Below the pieces are notes generated by a model, which saw only the letters and a program-made list of their open reading frames with translations, ran no database searches and was not told where the DNA came from. Of a stretch of DNA of 9,235 bases, positions 6,768 through 9,235 are shown in pieces. The translations under genes and the position numbers were made by a program. The first letter of the stretch is position 1, and the number at the start of each line of letters is the position of its first letter. Source of the stretch: Oscillospiraceae bacterium (lineage in GTDB: Bacteria > Bacillota > Clostridia > Oscillospirales > Ruminococcaceae); NCBI GenBank assembly GCA_900752625.1, contig CAADWC010000023.1, positions 1 to 9,235 of the forward strand. Reading direction: 5' to 3'.

Positions 6768-6815
6768 AGGCAATACGTCATAAAGACCGTTTTGCGGTTC
6801 CGGGAGGTATTGCCT
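6768..6815 (+). other. Compound inverted-repeat RNA element between the GS-like and ANTAR genes
   Basis: AGGCAATAC (6768-6776) is perfectly complementary to GTATTGCCT (6807-6815), nine pairs. Inside, GACCG (6785-6789) pairs with CGGTT (6795-6799) around TTTTG, leaving internal loops of 8 and 7 bases. It fills most of the gap between the two genes and stops just before the GGAGGAGG ribosome site (6823-6830). No T-run follows, so it is not a standard terminator. A regulatory or processing structure is more likely; nothing in it matches a riboswitch I know. Confidence 0.5.
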
Positions 6816-6839
6816 TAAAGTAGGAGGAGGTGCGCCGAT

Positions 6840-7412
6840 ATGGACAGGGTTCTTGTCGTTTCAAGCAGTGAGAAGGCTACTGCGGCTATAGTAAGCATGG
6901 TCAGGGAGGCGTTTCCGGCCTGCAGGCAGTCCGTAGTCGGTTCCGGGATAGAGGCAAGGCGGATTGCGGCGGAAAACAACTACGACGCCGTCATTATAAA
7001 TTGTCCTTTGTCCGATGAATACGGAAACGAACTGGCGGAGCTTTTTACAGATTCGTCTATGGCAAGCTGCATAATAATAGTAAAGGCTGAAAATGCCGAC
7101 GCAGTAAGCGAGAGGGTGGAGGATATGGGAGTTATGGTCATTCCCAAGCCGCTGAGCAGACAGCTGTTTTTTCAGATGATGAAATTCGTAAACGCTTCAA
7201 GGAAGCGGATGCTGGGCATCCAGCATGAGAATATAAAGCTTCACAAAAAGCTGGAGGAAATAAGAAACGTCAACAGAGCGAAATTTGCGCTTATGCAGTA
7301 TCTTAATTTTACGGAGCAGCAGGCCCACAGATACCTTGAGAAGCAGGCAATGGATCTTCGGGTAACGAAAAACGAAGTAGCTCTTAAAGTCATAAAGATG
7401 TACGATAATTGA
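6840..7412 (+). CDS. ANTAR-domain RNA-binding antiterminator with pseudo-receiver
   Basis: This 190-residue cytoplasmic regulator has an N-terminal receiver-like domain (1-118), a charged helix or coiled coil (about 120-145) and a C-terminal ANTAR domain (about 138-186) with the typical AKFALMQYLNFTEQQAH and LEKQAMDLR pattern. ANTAR proteins bind paired hairpins in nascent RNA and prevent termination. The receiver lacks the phosphorylation chemistry: the acidic pocket after VLVV is Ser8-Ser9-Ser10, the acceptor aspartate position is Asn54, and the conserved Thr/Ser site is not evident, though Lys103-Pro104 remains. This resembles AmiR, which is controlled by a partner protein rather than by phosphate. 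Ribosome site GGAGGAGG at 6823-6830 is very strong. ANTAR genes beside glnA are known in clostridia (NitR of Clostridium acetobutylicum), so a role in nitrogen-gene control is likely. Likely targets are leaders of the glutamate synthase and glutamine synthetase genes. Confidence 0.88.
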   Translation: MDRVLVVSSSEKATAAIVSMVREAFPACRQSVVGSGIEARRIAAENNYDAVIINCPLSDEYGNELAELFTDSSMASCIIIVKAENADAVSERVEDMGVMVIPKPLSRQLFFQMMKFVNASRKRMLGIQHENIKLHKKLEEIRNVNRAKFALMQYLNFTEQQAHRYLEKQAMDLRVTKNEVALKVIKMYDN

Positions 7413-7467
7413 ATGTGTGCAAAATGTTAAAATACAATCGTCATATTGTTAATTTCAGAAAAATCCG

Positions 7468-7496
7468 TTGCAATTCCGGAATAAAGATAGTATAAT
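7468..7496 (+). promoter_or_regulatory. Sigma-A promoter of the aldolase gene
   Basis: TTGCAA (7468-7473) and TATAAT (7491-7496) are 17 bases apart, predicting transcription from about 7503. The start point lies after the possible ATG at 7499, which supports use of the ATG at 7538 instead. The rest of the 7413-7537 gap is AT-rich. A weak ACAAT/ATTGT hairpin near 7433-7450 may end the upstream operon but is not convincing. Confidence 0.8.
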
Positions 7497-7537
7497 ATAT
7501 GTGTTGTTTCAAAAAGCAAAACGAAAGGGTGTTTAAA

Positions 7538-8401
7538 ATGTTGGTTTCAACTAAGGAAATGATGGCTAAGGCTGTTGAGGGACACTACGCTGTAGGTCAG
7601 TTCAACATAAACAATCTTGAGTGGACAAAAGCTATCCTGCTTACCGCTGAGGAGCTTAAATCACCTGTAATTCTCGGAGTATCCGAGGGCGCCGGAAAGT
7701 ATATGTGCGGCTACAAGACTGTAGTGGGCATGGTGAACGGAATGCTGGAGGAGCTTAATATTACGGTTCCTGTTGCTCTTCACCTGGATCACGGCTCTTT
7801 CGAGGGCGCAAAGGCCTGCATAAACGCCGGATTCTCATCTATCATGTTTGACGGCTCTCATTACCCTATTGAAGAAAACATTGCAAAGACAACAGCTCTT
7901 GTAAACACCTGCGACGTTTTAGGTATATCACTTGAGGCCGAGGTCGGTTCGATTGGCGGCGAAGAGGACGGAGTTATCGGCGCCGGAGAGTGCGCAGACC
8001 CGGATGAGTGCAAGATGATCGCAGATCTGGGCGTTACAATGCTCGCTGCTGGAATCGGTAATATTCACGGTAAATACCCTGAGAACTGGGCCGGACTTTC
8101 CTTCGAGACTCTGGCGGCAGTCAAGGAAAAAGTAGGCGATATGCCTCTGGTTCTTCACGGCGGTACAGGTATTCCTGCCGACATGATCAAGAAGGCTATT
8201 TCGCTTGGCGTTGCAAAGATAAACGTTAATACTGAGTGTCAGCTTGCTTTCGCCGCAGCTACAAGAGAGTATGTAGAAGCCGGCAAGGATCTTCAGGGCA
8301 AAGGATTTGACCCGAGAAAGCTTCTGGCTCCTGGCTTTGAGGCTATCAAGGCAACAGTTAAGGAAAAGATGGAGTTGTTCGGTTCTGTAGGAAAGGCTTA
8401 A
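7538..8401 (+). CDS. fba: Class II fructose-bisphosphate aldolase
   Basis: This is the glycolytic and gluconeogenic zinc enzyme that cleaves fructose 1,6-bisphosphate into dihydroxyacetone phosphate and glyceraldehyde 3-phosphate. From the ATG at 7538 it is 287 residues, the usual length of the Gram-positive class II type. Motifs in order: HLDHG (82-86, catalytic Asp84 and zinc ligand His85), LEAEVGSIGG (132-141), GNIHGKY (174-180, His177 zinc ligand), LHGGTGIP (206-213, His207 zinc ligand) and KINVNTE (227-233, phosphate binding). A longer reading from 7499 adds thirteen residues that begin upstream of the predicted transcription start and is rejected; GAAAGGGTG at 7523-7530 suits 7538. The gene is a single transcription unit with its own promoter and terminator. 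Tagatose-bisphosphate aldolases (GatY/KbaY) share all motifs and cannot be fully excluded, but no sugar-catabolic genes lie nearby. Confidence 0.93.
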   Translation: MLVSTKEMMAKAVEGHYAVGQFNINNLEWTKAILLTAEELKSPVILGVSEGAGKYMCGYKTVVGMVNGMLEELNITVPVALHLDHGSFEGAKACINAGFSSIMFDGSHYPIEENIAKTTALVNTCDVLGISLEAEVGSIGGEEDGVIGAGECADPDECKMIADLGVTMLAAGIGNIHGKYPENWAGLSFETLAAVKEKVGDMPLVLHGGTGIPADMIKKAISLGVAKINVNTECQLAFAAATREYVEAGKDLQGKGFDPRKLLAPGFEAIKATVKEKMELFGSVGKA

Positions 8402-8402
8402 T

Positions 8403-8430
8403 TCAAGCTTGAATCGATAAGCTGATTTTT
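8403..8430 (+). terminator. Intrinsic terminator after fba
   Basis: TCAAGCTT (8403-8410) pairs with AAGCTGA (8419-8425) through seven pairs with one bulged A, around an eight-base loop, and is followed directly by five Ts (8426-8430). The 5' part also belongs to a perfect 14-base palindrome, ATTCAAGCTTGAAT (8401-8414), which can fold in an alternative way. It starts two bases into the aldolase stop codon region's downstream flank. Confidence 0.65.
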
Positions 8431-8447
8431 CAGGGAGAAATCTCTGA

Positions 8448-8458
8448 TAAAATATAAT
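8448..8458 (+). promoter_or_regulatory. Candidate -10 region for queT
   Basis: Two overlapping -10 hexamers are present: TAAAAT (8448-8453) and TATAAT (8453-8458). The first would start RNA near 8460, where the riboswitch stem begins; the second would cut into the stem. No good -35 is visible: TTTTCA at 8427-8432 is the best, with awkward spacing. A hairpin with a GAAA tetraloop (8430-8447) occupies the spacer. A promoter is expected here because fba is terminated just upstream. Confidence 0.4.
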
Positions 8459-8459
8459 A

Positions 8460-8501
8460 CGAGTGTAACCTAGACCACCACTCGAAAATAAAAACAAGGA
8501 G
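8460..8501 (+). promoter_or_regulatory. preQ1-I-type riboswitch controlling queT translation
   Basis: Stem P1 is CGAGTG (8460-8465) with CACTCG (8479-8484). The loop is followed by an A-rich tail AAAATAAAAAC (8485-8495) and AAGGAG (8496-8501). The loop segment CCTAG (8469-8473) can pair with tail CAAGG (8495-8499) at four of five positions, forming the H-type pseudoknot P2 of preQ1-I aptamers and covering the ribosome site. Order, tail and downstream gene (a queuosine-precursor transporter) all fit. Ligand binding would be expected to hide the ribosome site and lower QueT synthesis. The cytosine that pairs with preQ1 cannot be assigned with certainty because the loop ACCAC differs from the forms I remember. 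Confidence 0.72.
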
Positions 8502-8509
8502 AAATCGGT

Positions 8510-9022
8510 ATGGAGATTTTTAATTCGCGCCGTATAACTAATATAGGCGTTGTTGCGGCGATTTATGTAGTTGTAACGCTTCTCGGAAGCGGACTGGCTT
8601 ACGGACAGGTTCAGTTCAGAATATCGGAGGCTTTGGTGCTTCTGTGTTTTTTCAACAAGGATTACATCCTGTCGATGTCTATCGGGTGCTTTATAGCTAA
8701 TCTTTTCAGCACGGTAGGTTTGATCGATACGGTCGTGGGAACGGCTGCGACGGTAATCTCCGTAGTACTGATATATGTATGCAGAAACAGATTGAATCTG
8801 TTTGCGGTTTCGCTTTTTCCGGTATTGTTTAATGCGGTATTTGTGGGAGCGGAGCTGAAGTTTGTAGCGAATCTGCCGTTCTTTGCAAGTGCGGCGGGAG
8901 TTGCGCTCGGCGAATTTGTATGTGTATCGGTTTTAGGTGTTGTGCTTATAAAGGCTTTGTCAAAGAATAAGCGTTTTATGAAGCTAATTATGGCAGGACA
9001 CAATGTTGATTCACTTAGTTAA
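8510..9022 (+). CDS. queT: Queuosine precursor transporter, ECF substrate-binding component QueT
   Basis: This is an integral membrane S component of an energy-coupling factor transporter, predicted to capture queuosine precursors such as preQ1 or preQ0 and to use shared EcfA/EcfT subunits encoded elsewhere. The protein has 170 residues, normal for the family, with about five to six hydrophobic segments (roughly 12-30, 42-65, 74-90, 96-115, 125-147). The family hallmark YGQVQFRISEAL is at 31-42, followed by GCFIANLFS (59-67) and IDTVVGTAAT (72-81). Its ribosome site AAGGAG (8496-8501) is part of the riboswitch-like leader, which independently supports the substrate. It stands as a single gene between the fba terminator and its own terminator. 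Other ECF S components of similar size exist, but the QFRISEAL motif is typical of QueT. Confidence 0.92.
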   Translation: MEIFNSRRITNIGVVAAIYVVVTLLGSGLAYGQVQFRISEALVLLCFFNKDYILSMSIGCFIANLFSTVGLIDTVVGTAATVISVVLIYVCRNRLNLFAVSLFPVLFNAVFVGAELKFVANLPFFASAAGVALGEFVCVSVLGVVLIKALSKNKRFMKLIMAGHNVDSLS

Positions 9023-9051
9023 CTGGGGCAGGCAATAGTTTGTCCTTGTAT

Positions 9052-9115
9052 AAATCGCTCGAATTTTCTTTGAAGATTCGGTGTCTTGAAAGAAAATTCG
9101 AGATGATTTTATTTT
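9052..9115 (+). terminator. Long intrinsic terminator after queT
   Basis: CTCGAATTTTCTTT (9058-9071) is perfectly complementary to AAAGAAAATTCGAG (9089-9102), fourteen pairs, with a further AAGA/TCTT stem inside after a G-G mismatch. Outside a small internal loop AAAT (9052-9055) can pair with ATTT (9106-9109). The T-rich stretch GATTTTATTTT (9105-9115) follows. It should efficiently separate queT from the tRNA gene. Confidence 0.8.
9086..9115 (+). promoter_or_regulatory. Weak candidate promoter for the tRNA gene
   Basis: TTGAAA (9086-9091) and TATTTT (9110-9115) are 18 bases apart and would start RNA a few bases before the tRNA at 9126. The elements lie inside the queT terminator hairpin, so the match may be a by-product of its AT-rich sequence. 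TAATAT at 9115-9120 is an alternative -10. Confidence 0.25.
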
Positions 9116-9125
9116 AATATTATAT

Positions 9126-9212
9126 GCAGGTGTGGCGGAATAGGCAGACGCGCTAGCTTCAGGTGCTAGTGATCGCAAGGTCGTGTGGGTTCAAGTCCCT
9201 TCACCTGCACCA
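9126..9212 (+). tRNA. tRNA-Leu (anticodon CAG)
   Basis: This is a class II tRNA with acceptor stem GCAGGTG (9126-9132) and CACCTGC (9202-9208), discriminator A9209 and an encoded CCA (9210-9212). The anticodon stem is CTAGC (9153-9157) with GCTAG (9165-9169); the loop TTCAGGT places CAG at 9160-9162, reading CTG leucine codons. The long variable arm (9170-9184) folds as GATC/GGTC around GCAA, as expected for Leu. The T loop TTCAAGT is at 9190-9196. The T stem GTGGG/CCCTT carries one T-T mismatch (9186/9200) and one G-T pair. Confidence 0.95.
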
Positions 9213-9235
9213 GTCCTAGCCCGGACGAGGCAAAA

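Noticed and set aside
7433..7457. Terminator after the ANTAR gene (ACAAT/ATTGT hairpin followed by TTAATTT).
   Set aside because: Only five AT-rich pairs and a broken T-run; it would be a poor terminator and is likely chance in an AT-rich spacer.
7499..7537. Longer N-terminus of the aldolase from ATG 7499.
   Set aside because: It lies at or before the predicted transcription start, lacks a ribosome site, and the added residues are not part of the aldolase fold.
9213..9226. GTCC/GGAC repeat after the tRNA as a terminator.
   Set aside because: Only four pairs, no T-run, and the window ends a few bases later, so it cannot be judged.

Overview
The window comes from a low-to-mid GC Firmicute, most likely a Ruminococcus-like member of the Clostridia. 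The pointers are AGGAGG-type ribosome sites, sigma-A promoters with 17-bp spacers, a clostridial glutamate synthase and ANTAR neighbourhood, a queT gene behind a preQ1-type leader, and a Leu tRNA with encoded CCA. Every gene I can support lies on the + strand. Family assignments were made by eye from motifs; no database search was run.

Bases 3-4890 are one operon for a dissected, archaeal-type glutamate synthase. In order it encodes the class II glutamine amidotransferase piece (5' end outside the window), the FMN/Fe-S synthase core, a four-cluster Fe-S protein, an FAD/NAD(P) oxidoreductase, and the GXGXG beta-helix piece. Together they should take electrons from NAD(P)H through FAD and Fe-S clusters to FMN, and use them with glutamine-derived ammonia to convert 2-oxoglutarate to glutamate. 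The operon ends in a strong intrinsic terminator.

Bases 4815-7412 hold a second nitrogen-related unit: a promoter that reads into that same terminator hairpin, a PaaI-type hotdog thioesterase, a glutamine synthetase homologue, and an ANTAR RNA-binding regulator. The synthetase homologue appears to lack several ATP/metal-site residues, and the ANTAR protein carries a receiver domain without its phosphorylation residues. An unphosphorylatable ANTAR protein beside a degenerate glutamine synthetase fold recalls AmiC/AmiR and NasS/NasT, where a ligand-binding partner controls the ANTAR protein. This is the most interesting part of the window. Leader hairpins sit before each of the three genes.

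Bases 7413-9235 are separate single-gene units: class II fructose-bisphosphate aldolase with a clear promoter and terminator; queT behind a preQ1-I-like riboswitch that covers its ribosome site and with a very long terminator hairpin after it; and a tRNA-Leu(CAG) close to the right edge. There is no gene-free stretch longer than about 130 bases, and I saw no mobile elements, CRISPR arrays or IS ends.
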